From Ruminiclostridium sp. (GTDB lineage: Bacteria; Bacillota; Clostridia; Oscillospirales; Ruminococcaceae): a stretch of 56,914 nt of DNA. Position numbers and translations under genes: made by a program. Where the stretch lies: assembly GCA_017635095.1 (NCBI GenBank), contig JAGBMA010000178.1:1-56914 (forward strand), given 5' to 3'. Of this stretch, positions 42,147 to 51,156 are shown piece after piece (within the stretch, counting starts at the first letter, position 1; the number at the start of each line of letters is the position of its first letter). Under the pieces are notes generated by a model. It was given only the letters and a program-made list of their open reading frames with translations. It ran no database searches and was not told the origin of the DNA.

Positions 42147-44801
42147 TTACTTTTCCTCTTTGTCCTTATTCTCTGTGGTGTCGGTATTGCCGTTCTTCTT
42201 CTTCTTGTTGATGATAACGCCTGCTGCAACACCGCCGCCTACTACTGCCACACCGCCTGCGATAGCAGCTATGAGACCTGCACCGCCGAATGTGGAACCG
42301 TAATCATATCCGTTATCGTTGTATTCAGAATCCAGTGAGTAGTTAGGATCAACTTCATAATATGCGTAGTATGTCTTGTTGCTGTAAACTTCGAATGGTC
42401 TGAATTCGTAGCCGTCGTTGTCATACCAGCCTGTGAATTTCATGCCTTCGAGGTACGGATTTCCGCCCGCCGGTCCGTAGCAGGTTTCGCCTTCCTTTAA
42501 TGTAAGCGTTACATTGCTCTGACCGCTAGTGAAACTACCGCCAACTGCGTCGAATGTTACCGTGTATGTTGCAGTTACCTTCTGCTTTGCGTAGAGATAA
42601 GCGTCGCCGGATACATAATAGCTGGAACCTGCGGAACGTGTGCAGCCGGGGTCCATGTACCAGCCGTCATATTCGTGGCCGCCGATATACAGAGCGGGCA
42701 TCGAATTCGACGGGATAGAGTCGCCGACAGTTGTTGTGATAGAGTCACCTACAGTGCCGTCATAGCAGAAATAGATCGTTGCGTACTGAGTAATAGTCTG
42801 AGCGTAGAGAGTTGCGTTGCCGGATACATAGTAGCTTGAACCAACATAGTTCGTACAGCTGCTGTTTGTGTACCAGCCGTCGGTATAGCTGTCGAGGAGT
42901 ATCGGGAAGTCAAGGATACCTATTGTGTCACCCACTTTGGCAGTCATGCTCGAAGCAAATCTGCCGTCGATGTAGAAGTTGAGGGTAGCTGTAGCTTCTT
43001 TTTCCCACTTTGCGTAGAGAGTCATATCTTCATAGATACCGGAGTTCTCATTGAATCTGTTTCTAAGGTTGTAATCTGTGTACCAGCCTACGAATGTATA
43101 ACCTTCTCTTGTAACATAAGGCATTACGGGGATCGACTTTCCTGCAGTTACAGTCTTCGGTCCTATATACTGACCGTTGTTTGCCTCGAAGTAAACTGTG
43201 TATGTGCCGTCAGACCACTTAGCATAGAGGGTCATGTTCTGATTTACGGTCGTGTATCTGTAGTCGAACTTGGTTCTGAGGTTACTGTCTGTGTACCAGC
43301 CTTCAAAAGTATATCCTCTTCTTGTAGGTGTGGGGATAGATCTCATGTAGCTGTTCGCGGATACTGTAACGGGAGAAACATAGTTACCGCCGTTTGTCTC
43401 GAAAGATACCGTATAAGCGGATACAGAGGAGGTGAGCTTGGTGTTGTTGATGTTTCTCGAATTAGCTACCTGACCGTCGGAGGTGTACATCGTCTTTAAG
43501 AAGCTGACGTTGCCGCTGAAGGAAGAAGCTGTGATGCTGTCATCGCTGCTTGTGTAGCTGAGTCTGATGGAGGAGTTGCCGGCATTGTTACCGCTTCCTA
43601 CACCAGCTGCACTGGAACCGCCTGTTGCAGTTACCTTACCGCCGAGGATATCTACTGTGGAGCCTCTATCTTTGTAACCGCTTCCGATACCTGCGCCGTA
43701 GAGTCCGCCTGTCGCGTTTACATTACCGCCGAGGATCTGTACGTCAGCCGTGCTTCCGCCGATACCTGCCGCATATTTGCCGCCGTTTGCATAGACTGTA
43801 CCGCTGTTTATGATAATGGTACCCGCTCTGTTTCCGCTCTCGGAACCGATACCTGCGTTGTAATCTTCTGCGTATGAAGAATAACCGTTACTTGTACCTG
43901 CGTAGAGCTTACCGCCGTTACCGTAGATATTGAGGGTATCGCTGCTTGCAACTGTGATACCTTCATCGGCAGTAAGAACGCCGCCGCGTGCGAGGTAAAG
44001 CTCAACGTTACCTTCCGCAAGTATTCTGTCAATAACATTTACGTTGTCATAAACCACATATGCGCCGTTTTTCATTAACGTTGTGTTTTTGTCAACGATC
44101 TGTGCAGCCTTCAGTGTAGTGCCGCTGAGAGAGCTTGCGGAAACGCTGCTGTTGTTGTATGCGGCGCCGTTCTTCTTATCGGCGAAGGAGCTGAGGATCT
44201 GTACAGTGGAGCTGTAGGAAGAAGCGTAGATGGAATCTGTCGGGTTTGTCCAGTAAAGGTGGATATCGCTTCCGTAGATACCGTGAGCGTCAACGCCGCC
44301 TACTGCGTAAACATTACCGCCGACTATGTTGATCTTAGCGCCCTTGCCGCCGATACCGCAGTTGCCGTATCCTGCTGTTCTGTTGCTTCCGTTCGATGTA
44401 CCTGCGTAGAGTGCCGCAGAAGCGTTCTCCTGGGTGTAAACATTGAACTTTACACCGGACGCCACGTCGATACCGCCTTCTACGGTAAGTCTGCTTCCGT
44501 CTGTGAGGATTATGTAGGTATCGTCGAGGACTTTAAGTCTTCCCTCTATCGTTACCTTGCCGCTAACTGCGTACCAGCCGCCGTCAAGTCTTGTTGTGCC
44601 CGAGTCGATCATCGTGTAGGAGCTGCGGGTCTTGTTCTCGCCTGTTGCACCGATGTATCCTAATTTATCAGCTGCACTTGCGTTGATGCTGAGATCGGGC
44701 ATGATACCGAATGAATATCCTGCCATCGGCATTGCGCCTAAGCACATTACCGCAGTCGCTGCTGCGATAATACTTGTTACTTTCTTCTTGATGTTGTTCA
44801 T
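42147..44801 (-). CDS. Secreted surface protein with InlB B-repeats
   Basis: An 884-residue protein. The signal peptide ends about residue 44. Residues about 65-430 are repeats rich in Gly, Asn and Ser with recurrent GAGIGSG and GG.VYA.GG patterns, predicting a beta-helix. Residues about 465-620 contain two InlB/Listeria-Bacteroides B-repeats (RRGYTFEGWYTD, REGYTFVGWYTD) and three more divergent copies follow. The C-terminus has a Gly-rich transmembrane helix and KKKK tail. It likely projects from the cell surface and binds host or matrix material. It sits behind an ECF-type promoter motif. Confidence 0.85.
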   Translation of the reverse strand: MNNIKKKVTSIIAAATAVMCLGAMPMAGYSFGIMPDLSINASAADKLGYIGATGENKTRSSYTMIDSGTTRLDGGWYAVSGKVTIEGRLKVLDDTYIILTDGSRLTVEGGIDVASGVKFNVYTQENASAALYAGTSNGSNRTAGYGNCGIGGKGAKINIVGGNVYAVGGVDAHGIYGSDIHLYWTNPTDSIYASSYSSTVQILSSFADKKNGAAYNNSSVSASSLSGTTLKAAQIVDKNTTLMKNGAYVVYDNVNVIDRILAEGNVELYLARGGVLTADEGITVASSDTLNIYGNGGKLYAGTSNGYSSYAEDYNAGIGSESGNRAGTIIINSGTVYANGGKYAAGIGGSTADVQILGGNVNATGGLYGAGIGSGYKDRGSTVDILGGKVTATGGSSAAGVGSGNNAGNSSIRLSYTSSDDSITASSFSGNVSFLKTMYTSDGQVANSRNINNTKLTSSVSAYTVSFETNGGNYVSPVTVSANSYMRSIPTPTRRGYTFEGWYTDSNLRTKFDYRYTTVNQNMTLYAKWSDGTYTVYFEANNGQYIGPKTVTAGKSIPVMPYVTREGYTFVGWYTDYNLRNRFNENSGIYEDMTLYAKWEKEATATLNFYIDGRFASSMTAKVGDTIGILDFPILLDSYTDGWYTNSSCTNYVGSSYYVSGNATLYAQTITQYATIYFCYDGTVGDSITTTVGDSIPSNSMPALYIGGHEYDGWYMDPGCTRSAGSSYYVSGDAYLYAKQKVTATYTVTFDAVGGSFTSGQSNVTLTLKEGETCYGPAGGNPYLEGMKFTGWYDNDGYEFRPFEVYSNKTYYAYYEVDPNYSLDSEYNDNGYDYGSTFGGAGLIAAIAGGVAVVGGGVAAGVIINKKKKNGNTDTTENKDKEEK

Positions 44802-44868
44802 GATAATTTTCCTTTCTTCGACAATTATCTTTATGAATAGCCTTGAGCTTTTTGCTCTCTTGCCCTTT

Positions 44869-44911
44869 CACCTATGTAAGCAATTTTTTTGCGGTGCGCG
44901 TTGCACTTTTT
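44869..44911 (-). promoter_or_regulatory. ECF-type promoter upstream of the InlB-repeat gene
   Basis: On the minus strand GTGCAACGCG (44897-44906), 16 bp, then CTTACATAG (44872-44880). The same motif and spacing occur at 45263-45305, and both are preceded by an A-rich tract. The sequence does not look like a sigma-A promoter. Confidence 0.65.
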
Positions 44912-44923
44912 CCAAAATTTTTT

Positions 44924-45235
44924 TTATTCTTTTTTATTTTTTATTATGAGAGCCGCTATTGCAAGCGCCGCGAGCAGCGATGCAGCCAGCAGGATCATCA
45001 GCAACCCTCCCTCCGAAAACAGACTCGCCGTGTCAGGTCCGGTGACAGCGATCCCAGCTTCTTCCGCGGGGTTGACTGCCATCATCACTGCCGTTGTCAC
45101 CGAGAGCACAAGGCAAGCTGCGAGAGCTGTCCATTGCTGCCACTTTATCGGTTTTTTGCGCGGCTTTTTGTCTGCGTTTTCGATAAAAGCAGGATCTATC
45201 AGATCCATTTTATCAAGCAGATATTTTCCGTTCAC
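44924..45235 (-). CDS. Putative anti-sigma factor, two-helix membrane protein
   Basis: A 103-residue protein starting MNGKYLLDKMDLIDPAFIE, a pattern I associate with proteins encoded next to ECF-type sigma factors in Ruminococcus relatives. Two transmembrane helices (about 36-53 and 76-96) frame a short extracellular loop. Its N-terminal 30 residues would face the cytoplasm and could hold the sigma factor. It follows the sigma gene by 80 nt and has its own ECF-type promoter. The role is inferred. Confidence 0.6.
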   Translation of the reverse strand: MNGKYLLDKMDLIDPAFIENADKKPRKKPIKWQQWTALAACLVLSVTTAVMMAVNPAEEAGIAVTGPDTASLFSEGGLLMILLAASLLAALAIAALIIKNKKE

Positions 45236-45262
45236 ATTTCCTTACCTCCGTTCAAGTGTCTT

Positions 45263-45305
45263 CAACTATATAAGCAGATTTTCTGACGGACGCGTTGCAC
45301 TTTTT
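45263..45305 (-). promoter_or_regulatory. ECF-type promoter upstream of the putative anti-sigma gene
   Basis: On the minus strand GTGCAACGCG (45291-45300), 16 bp, then CTTATATAG (45266-45274), with an A-tract before it. It is probably recognised by the sigma factor encoded just upstream. Confidence 0.65.
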
Positions 45306-45315
45306 CAAAAATTTT

Positions 45316-45876
45316 TTAAACTACGATACCGTCTTTTTCAAGCTGTTCTCTGAGTTTTCCGCGAAGCCGCATGAGCAAAGACTTTATTTTGCTCTCGGAA
45401 TATCCGAAGCGGTCCGCGATCTCTGCTATATCATCAAAAAACCAGTACCTTCTAATGAAGATGTTCCGTTTTTCCTCATCGAGCTCGCCGAGAAATCTGT
45501 TCAGCGACTCCCTGAGCACCATATCGTCCACGACTCTCTCGGTGTTGTCCGGAGAAGAGAAGCATTCATCAAGCTCATCACCGAGATCAACATACTGGCC
45601 GTTTCTCTTCGCCGCGTGTTCCTTTTTACATCGGTTCAGCGATATATGACGCGCTATCCTTGCAAGGAACGGATAGAAATATGTACGCGGTTCATTCGGC
45701 GGTATGCTGTTCCATGTCTGTATATATGTATCATTCACACACTCGTCCGCAGTGAAGTCGTCACCGGTGATATGCTTTGAAAGAGATGTGAGCCGGTTCC
45801 CGTATTTGTCCGCAGTTTCGGTAATTGCACTTTCGTCTCGCTTCAGATATAGTTCCACAATGCTCTCGTCGTCCAA
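45316..45876 (-). CDS. ECF-like sigma-70 factor
   Basis: About 186 residues. Region 2 includes DDFTADECVNDTYIQTWNSIPP, and region 4 ends with EIADRFGYSESKIKSLLMRLR. The alternative start at 45894 adds six residues; the TTG at 45876 is chosen because GGGGTGAT lies just upstream and it matches the usual MDDESIVELY start. It follows the ABC permease by 37 nt and is probably co-transcribed with it. Confidence 0.85.
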   Translation of the reverse strand: MDDESIVELYLKRDESAITETADKYGNRLTSLSKHITGDDFTADECVNDTYIQTWNSIPPNEPRTYFYPFLARIARHISLNRCKKEHAAKRNGQYVDLGDELDECFSSPDNTERVVDDMVLRESLNRFLGELDEEKRNIFIRRYWFFDDIAEIADRFGYSESKIKSLLMRLRGKLREQLEKDGIVV

Positions 45877-45913
45877 ATCATCACCCCGCTTCATACATAC
45901 TTTATATATTTTT

Positions 45914-46894
45914 TTATCTCTTGTCCTTATCAATGAACTCAAGAGCTGCCACCGACAATATCGGGAAGATCACTATCGCTGTCCCGATATTGAGCCAGCA
46001 GTTAATGATATTGTCGCCGTCGGATCTGTAATCTTCGACATAAGCCATCTCACCGCAGGTATATATGAACTTCTCTCTGAGCTCCGGATCACGCATACCC
46101 TCCTGAAGAATTTCGGCTGCATCTGCGACTGTGATGCCCGCACCTCCGGATATGTCGGTCTCCGAATAGTCACTGCTGAGTTTACTTACGTCTATATTAT
46201 CTATGGTAGCAAGTATCATTTCGTTGGGCAGTGAGTTATAATCGCTTATTGCACACATAGCGCACAATCCCCATCTGGAGACTGCAAAATCGGTAAGGGT
46301 GTGTGCAAAACCGCTGAGCGCAAAGATACCGCCAGAGAATATGAGCTGGAATATCATCACAAAAGGCATAACCGTCATTGCCGTGGTAGTATTACGGACT
46401 ATCGCGGAAACAAACAGGGAGATCATATCGGAAGCATAGCTTATGAGGAACATCGTGATGAAAAGATCCGCGTCAACGCTTCCCGTAACATGGCTCAAAG
46501 ACGGGAAGCTTACATTTGAAATATGCAGTACCACGATTATTATGCCGGTCTGACAAAGGCATATAAACGCCTGATATATCATATGGGCGCCGATGTATGA
46601 TGTCATATGAAGTCCCGAGCGATGTTCACGCTTTACGATGGGTCTTTCACGGCATATAGCCTGTATGGAGTTGAAACAGCCGTTCCATACGCATATACTG
46701 GTCAGTCCGAATGTACCCATGAGAGTGCCCGCCATATTGACAAAAAGCGTGCTTCCGACTACATACGAGACTATCGCCGCGATTATAGCTGCCATAGGCA
46801 GCATCTTCCAGTCATTCTGCAGTACGAACATTCTGAAAAGCTTACCGGTGTAGATGAAAAGCTGGCTGATACGGCCGGAATGTTTAATTTCCAT
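45914..46894 (-). CDS. ABC-2 type permease
   Basis: A 326-residue membrane protein with about six or seven helices. It has the ABCG-like order with a first block VGSTLFVNMAG...SICVWNGCFNSIQAICRERPIVKREHRSG, a motif typical of White/ABCG half-transporters. A long extracellular loop (about 215-295) precedes the last helix. It overlaps the ATPase stop (TAATG), so it forms an exporter with it. The substrate is unknown. Confidence 0.88.
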   Translation of the reverse strand: MEIKHSGRISQLFIYTGKLFRMFVLQNDWKMLPMAAIIAAIVSYVVGSTLFVNMAGTLMGTFGLTSICVWNGCFNSIQAICRERPIVKREHRSGLHMTSYIGAHMIYQAFICLCQTGIIIVVLHISNVSFPSLSHVTGSVDADLFITMFLISYASDMISLFVSAIVRNTTTAMTVMPFVMIFQLIFSGGIFALSGFAHTLTDFAVSRWGLCAMCAISDYNSLPNEMILATIDNIDVSKLSSDYSETDISGGAGITVADAAEILQEGMRDPELREKFIYTCGEMAYVEDYRSDGDNIINCWLNIGTAIVIFPILSVAALEFIDKDKR

Positions 46895-48228
46895 TATGCC
46901 TCACCCCCTGCGGTCTGAAGTAACGCATCGAACTTGTTCACAAATTCTTCCGCTCTTCCCTCTCCGCCTTCTTCTTTCTGGTTTATGGCGAGGAGTATCT
47001 CTTCCGCTGTCGTGCAGCCGAAGAACCCGAAAGCCTCATCAACGGGGCCGTAGAATGCGAGACGTCCCGTGCGGGCATGGTCTTTCGCGAGAACTATGAT
47101 GTCATCAAAAAGATCCATGACTCTGCCCGGAGTATGTGTTATTACTATCACTATCTTTCCGGTATCGGCTATCTCACGGAGTTTAAGGAAAAGATTGCGT
47201 GCAACGACACCGTCAAGTCCGGAATCCGGTTCGTCGAGTATGAACAGCGTCGGGAATGATATGTACTCAAGCGCTATGGAAAGACGTTTGCGCTGGCCGC
47301 CGGAAAGCTTCGAGACAAGATTTCCTCTCAGAGCCGAAAGCCCGAATATTTCAAGCACTTCATCTACGCGCGCCTTTTTCTCGGCGTACTTCATATTTTT
47401 GGGAAGACGCAGCGACGCCGCATCGGAGATAGTGCGGTAAACCGTGTCGCTTCCGCGCATAAGATCCTGCTGAGGCACGAATCCCACGTCGTATTTCATC
47501 TTGTTGTAGTCGCGGTAAACGTTCCACTTTCCGAGCTCTACGTCGGCATCGGCTTTCTCATAGCCCGTGACCGCATTCAGGAACGTGGTCTTTCCTGCGC
47601 CGGAGCCTCCGAGAAGCAGCACCATATGACCTGTGGGTATAGTGAGGTGAAGATCGCGGAGAAGTGTTACCTTGCTGAAGAAGTTGTTTACACTGCGCTT
47701 TCTGATGTTTACGGAGAGGTCTCTGCCGTTTCCGGTGACGTTTATACCGCTGAGTTCTTCGCTGGCATGGTCGTTGAGATGCAGGTACGACTCTTTGGGC
47801 TGGATCTTCTTATTTATTCCGAAATAGATGGCACAGATCCATTTTGTTGAATCCAGCAGCCACAGTATCACCCAGAGCCTGCGTTTGCCGAAAGCCTCAC
47901 ACAATCCCATATACACACGGATAGTGAAAACGGCATACGGTACAAACATTATCAACGAAACGAGTGAAAGGATCAGCTCTTCATCCGAGTTTTCGGGGAA
48001 AAAGGCTACTGCGCTGGATACGATGTTGAAAGCGACGCTGAACAAGGCCATAAAAAAGCCGTCTCTTTCCTTGCCGCAGCACTCACCGAGTTTATATTCG
48101 CACACGAGCGGTATGATAGCATACCACCCTTTTTTGCCGAACTTACTGAATATCATCCATGTTCCTACGATGCAGACAACACCGATAACAAGACGTATGA
48201 CTGTAAAAATTATCTGTAAAGAATCCAT
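46894..48228 (-). CDS. ABC ATPase with fused N-terminal DUF5684 membrane domain
   Basis: A 444-residue protein. Residues 1-135 hold about four membrane helices of DUF5684 type (KFGKKGWYAIIPLVCEYKLGE). An ABCG-like ATPase follows, with Walker A GGSGAGKTT (about 205), signature KLSGGQRKRLSIALE (about 309), Walker B LFILDEPDSGLDG (about 332) and the switch histidine ITHTPGR. A membrane domain fused ahead of the ATPase is unusual. It starts the operon ABC-permease-sigma under the palindrome-bearing promoter. Confidence 0.88.
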   Translation of the reverse strand: MDSLQIIFTVIRLVIGVVCIVGTWMIFSKFGKKGWYAIIPLVCEYKLGECCGKERDGFFMALFSVAFNIVSSAVAFFPENSDEELILSLVSLIMFVPYAVFTIRVYMGLCEAFGKRRLWVILWLLDSTKWICAIYFGINKKIQPKESYLHLNDHASEELSGINVTGNGRDLSVNIRKRSVNNFFSKVTLLRDLHLTIPTGHMVLLLGGSGAGKTTFLNAVTGYEKADADVELGKWNVYRDYNKMKYDVGFVPQQDLMRGSDTVYRTISDAASLRLPKNMKYAEKKARVDEVLEIFGLSALRGNLVSKLSGGQRKRLSIALEYISFPTLFILDEPDSGLDGVVARNLFLKLREIADTGKIVIVITHTPGRVMDLFDDIIVLAKDHARTGRLAFYGPVDEAFGFFGCTTAEEILLAINQKEEGGEGRAEEFVNKFDALLQTAGGEA

Positions 48229-48318
48229 ATGCAGTTTTCCTCAAATCAAAGATAATATTGTACCGCAGCCCGTTTTTCTGCATCCGTATCACATTATCCG
48301 GATACCATAATTCATATA

Positions 48319-48364
48319 ATTATAACTTATCTTCATCCTCTTTTCATTGACCAGGTTGGTCAAT
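48319..48364 (-). promoter_or_regulatory. Promoter and palindromic operator of the ABC/sigma operon
   Basis: ATTGACCA-GGT-TGGTCAAT (48346-48364) overlaps by 2 bp a weak -35 ATGAAA (48342-48347), followed after 17 bp by TATAAT (48319-48324), all read on the minus strand. The same geometry occurs at 51924-51969. The remaining sequence between the divergent genes holds the kinase promoter at 48458. Confidence 0.75.
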
Positions 48365-48457
48365 TCTACAAAATTATGTCATTGCACAAATTATACTAAT
48401 AAATACACTTATTTATAGTAACATTGCACAAAATATTCTATACGCTATGTTTTGCTC

Positions 48458-48486
48458 GTGACAAAGAACTTTTTTCCTGTTATAAT
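48458..48486 (+). promoter_or_regulatory. Promoter of the histidine kinase/response regulator operon
   Basis: GTGACA (48458-48463), 17-bp spacer, TATAAT (48481-48486). No palindrome of the shared type overlaps it. Confidence 0.65.
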
Positions 48487-48567
48487 ATATCACAAGGTCA
48501 TCCGAGCCAGCCGCAGCCTGCTGCAATAAACGGCGTGCATTATCTCGGTATCTCTGGAGGATACGGA

Positions 48568-49839
48568 ATGAGTATTATTACCGATTATTTCGTCACAAAC
48601 TATATAACGCTTATGATACTTTCCGCTGTAGCTGTACTCATGATAGTCAACAGGAACATAAAGATCCCCGCGTCTCAGCTCATCGCGCTGAACATTACCC
48701 TGCTCATCGCCGTCACGATCATGGACATGGTCTCAGAACAGTCGGAGATTGCGGGTAATTCTCAGTTTCTCATTACGCTCCACACTTTTTCCGAGACTCT
48801 GAAATATATCCTGCGGCCCGCGATAATCATGACCGAGCTGCTTATAATCCAGACTGACAAAAAATTCAGACCCTTATATGTAATACCCGCTGTCATCAAC
48901 GGAATGATCTACCTCACCGCGCTTTTCGGCTCCGATATCGCTTTCAGCATCGACAGCAGCAATCACTGGCAGGGCGGGACTTTCCTGAGGTACTCCGTTT
49001 ATGTCACTCAGCTCATTTACGTTCTGCTGCTCCTTGTGCATACCGTGAAATTCTTCCGCAGAAAAAACACCATCGGCAGTCTTATCGTTCTTCTGATATT
49101 TGCCCAGTCCCTGAGCGTGGCGCTCCTTGAATACCTCGATTACAGCGGATTTGTTGACCCGATAACCGCTCTCGGCATTCTCGAATATTATATTTACCTG
49201 TCTGTGGTGTATCAGCAGGAGATAAGCGCAGAGGTCTCACGCAAGGAGATCGACCTTATGAAAAGCAATCTCACCGTTCTCCGCAACCAGATCCAGCCTC
49301 ATTTTATCAAAAATACCCTCGGGATCATCCGCTACCTCACCAAGCGTGACAGCAAAGCAGCAGTGAAATGCATCGACCAGTTCTCAAAATATCTCAAAGC
49401 TCACATGGACGCGATACACAGCGAGGATATGATCCCCTTTGAGCGCGAACTCGAAAATGTCAAGGACTATATCGCTCTGGTGCAGATCGACTATACCAGA
49501 AAAATGGAAGTAAACTACGAACTCGGATCCACGGACTTCCTTATCCCGCCCCTTTCACTTGAACCGATCGTTGAAAATGCAATAGACCACGGTATAAGCC
49601 GAGAAGGGGGTACGATCACGCTCCGGACTTTTACGGAAAACGGAAACAATGTTATCGTCGTGAAAGACAGCGGTAATGCAAAAAGCGATCCGCAGGAATA
49701 TACTTCCGTCCATAACGGAGTCGGACTTGAAAATACCCGGAAACGCATCGAGATACAATGCGGGGGGACGCTTGACATCAATATAACCGGGAACGGCGCA
49801 GAAGTTACCATAACTCTGCCGGAAAAGAGATATAAATGA
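48568..49839 (+). CDS. LytS-type sensor histidine kinase
   Basis: A 423-residue kinase. About six transmembrane helices fill residues 1-215. The phospho-acceptor histidine lies in QIQPHFIKNTL (His 245), typical of the His_kinase/LytS family. The ATPase part has PIVENAIDHGI (N box) and GVGLENTRKR (G box). No separate sensor domain is visible, so the membrane part probably senses the signal. The ATG at 48568 has a GGAGG site. The next gene overlaps its stop (ATGA). Confidence 0.92.
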   Translation: MSIITDYFVTNYITLMILSAVAVLMIVNRNIKIPASQLIALNITLLIAVTIMDMVSEQSEIAGNSQFLITLHTFSETLKYILRPAIIMTELLIIQTDKKFRPLYVIPAVINGMIYLTALFGSDIAFSIDSSNHWQGGTFLRYSVYVTQLIYVLLLLVHTVKFFRRKNTIGSLIVLLIFAQSLSVALLEYLDYSGFVDPITALGILEYYIYLSVVYQQEISAEVSRKEIDLMKSNLTVLRNQIQPHFIKNTLGIIRYLTKRDSKAAVKCIDQFSKYLKAHMDAIHSEDMIPFERELENVKDYIALVQIDYTRKMEVNYELGSTDFLIPPLSLEPIVENAIDHGISREGGTITLRTFTENGNNVIVVKDSGNAKSDPQEYTSVHNGVGLENTRKRIEIQCGGTLDINITGNGAEVTITLPEKRYK

Positions 49840-50462
49840 AAGGAGACGCGCCCCGGCGGGTGCGGGTCACAGAAATGAACATACTTATCGCAGATGATCA
49901 CGAGATGATCGTTGAGGATCTTAAAGACGAGATCGGCGAGCTAATGCCCGACGCGTTATGCATAGGCACCACCGACCCGGGCTCGATAATGCCGCTTTTC
50001 AGACAATACCGCTTCAATATCGTGTTCATGGATATAGAGATGCCGGGTGCAAACGGTATCAGGATAGCAAAAAGTATCCTTGACGAAGAGCCCCTCACCA
50101 ACATCATCTATATAACCGGCTATACCAGGTATGCCGCACAGTCATATCAGACTTACGCAAGCGCTTTTCTTGAAAAGCCCATAACCACGGAGATGCTCAG
50201 TGACGCCCTTGCTCATCTTCGTCATCCTGTTTCGGACATCACCGATGAAATGATCGAGCGGGAGTACGCGGGCAAAGCCGTTATCGGGAAAAAGATCGAG
50301 AAATGGCGCGAGGAAAGAGGTATGTCACGTCAGGAATTCGCAGATGCGCTCAGCGTCGAGGTTCGTACAGTCTATCGCTGGGAAAGTGCAGAACGCACCC
50401 CGGATATCGCGACCTACATGAAGATACTCCAGGTACTCGGCAAAAGCAAGTATATCATATAA
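49836..50462 (+). CDS. Response regulator with XRE-type helix-turn-helix output
   Basis: A 208-residue protein. The receiver domain (about residues 14-130) includes ILIADDHEM, the phospho-acceptor Asp in VFMDIEMPG (Asp 66; Asp 53 if the ATG at 49875 is used), YITGYT and FLEKPI with its Lys. The C-terminal 60 residues form a Cro/C1 helix-turn-helix, WREERGMSRQEFADALSVE followed by RTVYRWESAERTPDIATY. LytS partners normally have LytTR output domains, so this is unusual. It is a good candidate to bind the palindromes at 48.35 and 51.96 kb. Confidence 0.9.
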   Translation: MKGDAPRRVRVTEMNILIADDHEMIVEDLKDEIGELMPDALCIGTTDPGSIMPLFRQYRFNIVFMDIEMPGANGIRIAKSILDEEPLTNIIYITGYTRYAAQSYQTYASAFLEKPITTEMLSDALAHLRHPVSDITDEMIEREYAGKAVIGKKIEKWREERGMSRQEFADALSVEVRTVYRWESAERTPDIATYMKILQVLGKSKYII

Positions 50463-50468
50463 TGCAGA

Positions 50469-50506
50469 AGGCAGCATCGTACAGACTGTGCGCTGCTGCC
50501 TCTTTC
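50469..50506. terminator. Hairpin between the convergent regulator and RsbW-like genes
   Basis: AGGCAGCA (50469-50476) pairs with TGCTGCCT (50494-50501), followed by CTTTC. The T-run is weak. Confidence 0.5.
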
Positions 50507-50507
50507 A

Positions 50508-51116
50508 TCAGAATTTCTTTTTTACGGTTATCTCAACCTTGCCGCCGATGATACCAACGGTAACATCGTCTGCGATATTGGCGATTATAGATCTTTCGAG
50601 TTCGTCCCATTCCTCGGTATCCGAGTTTACGGACTTTCTGTAATCTCCGAGAGACCACACTCCCCCGCCCGCGTAAGGGTCGGCAAGACCCGCATCGTAA
50701 AATCCGAAGGAAGACGAGTCATAGGGAAGCGTTCCCGCAGCAGTGTTAGTAAGGGCGTAGTTGGCAAGCATGACCTCCGCAGCGATCCTGATCTTGTTCA
50801 TTATGCCTTTAGCTGCGGAATTCTTTCCGGAACTCGATACCTTGAGTATATCTTCCCTCACAAGGCTCGTGAGCAGGTCGTCCGCTTCTACCACGGAATG
50901 TATCTCCACTTTCTTCTTATCTGTTTCGATCCAGAATTCGCCGTTTCCGAACTGCAAAAGATTCGGGAGCATCTCAACAAGCTCCTCGCAGAGAAGCATG
51001 AGCTTAAGGGACTGCTTCTTGTCAAGTTCACAGTACTGAGCCGCTTTTTCCGCAAGTCCGTTTATACTTGCAATATCGGTGGTGGATCTTTCAAACTTGT
51101 AAACATCTGTTTTCAT
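50508..51116 (-). CDS. RsbW-like ATPase, divergent GHKL fold
   Basis: A 202-residue protein. Residues about 40-60 have CEELVEMLPNLLQFG, resembling the E-x3-N N box of RsbW/SpoIIAB anti-sigma kinases. I cannot see a clear DxGxG motif, so ATP binding may be altered. It lies directly after two STAS genes, the classic antagonist/kinase arrangement of partner-switching modules. The target is unknown. An ORF of this size is longer than typical RsbW (about 150). Confidence 0.65.
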   Translation of the reverse strand: MKTDVYKFERSTTDIASINGLAEKAAQYCELDKKQSLKLMLLCEELVEMLPNLLQFGNGEFWIETDKKKVEIHSVVEADDLLTSLVREDILKVSSSGKNSAAKGIMNKIRIAAEVMLANYALTNTAAGTLPYDSSSFGFYDAGLADPYAGGGVWSLGDYRKSVNSDTEEWDELERSIIANIADDVTVGIIGGKVEITVKKKF

Positions 51117-51156
51117 ATAACAAAACCTCGTTTCTGATATCGGTTGCTTTTCCGCA

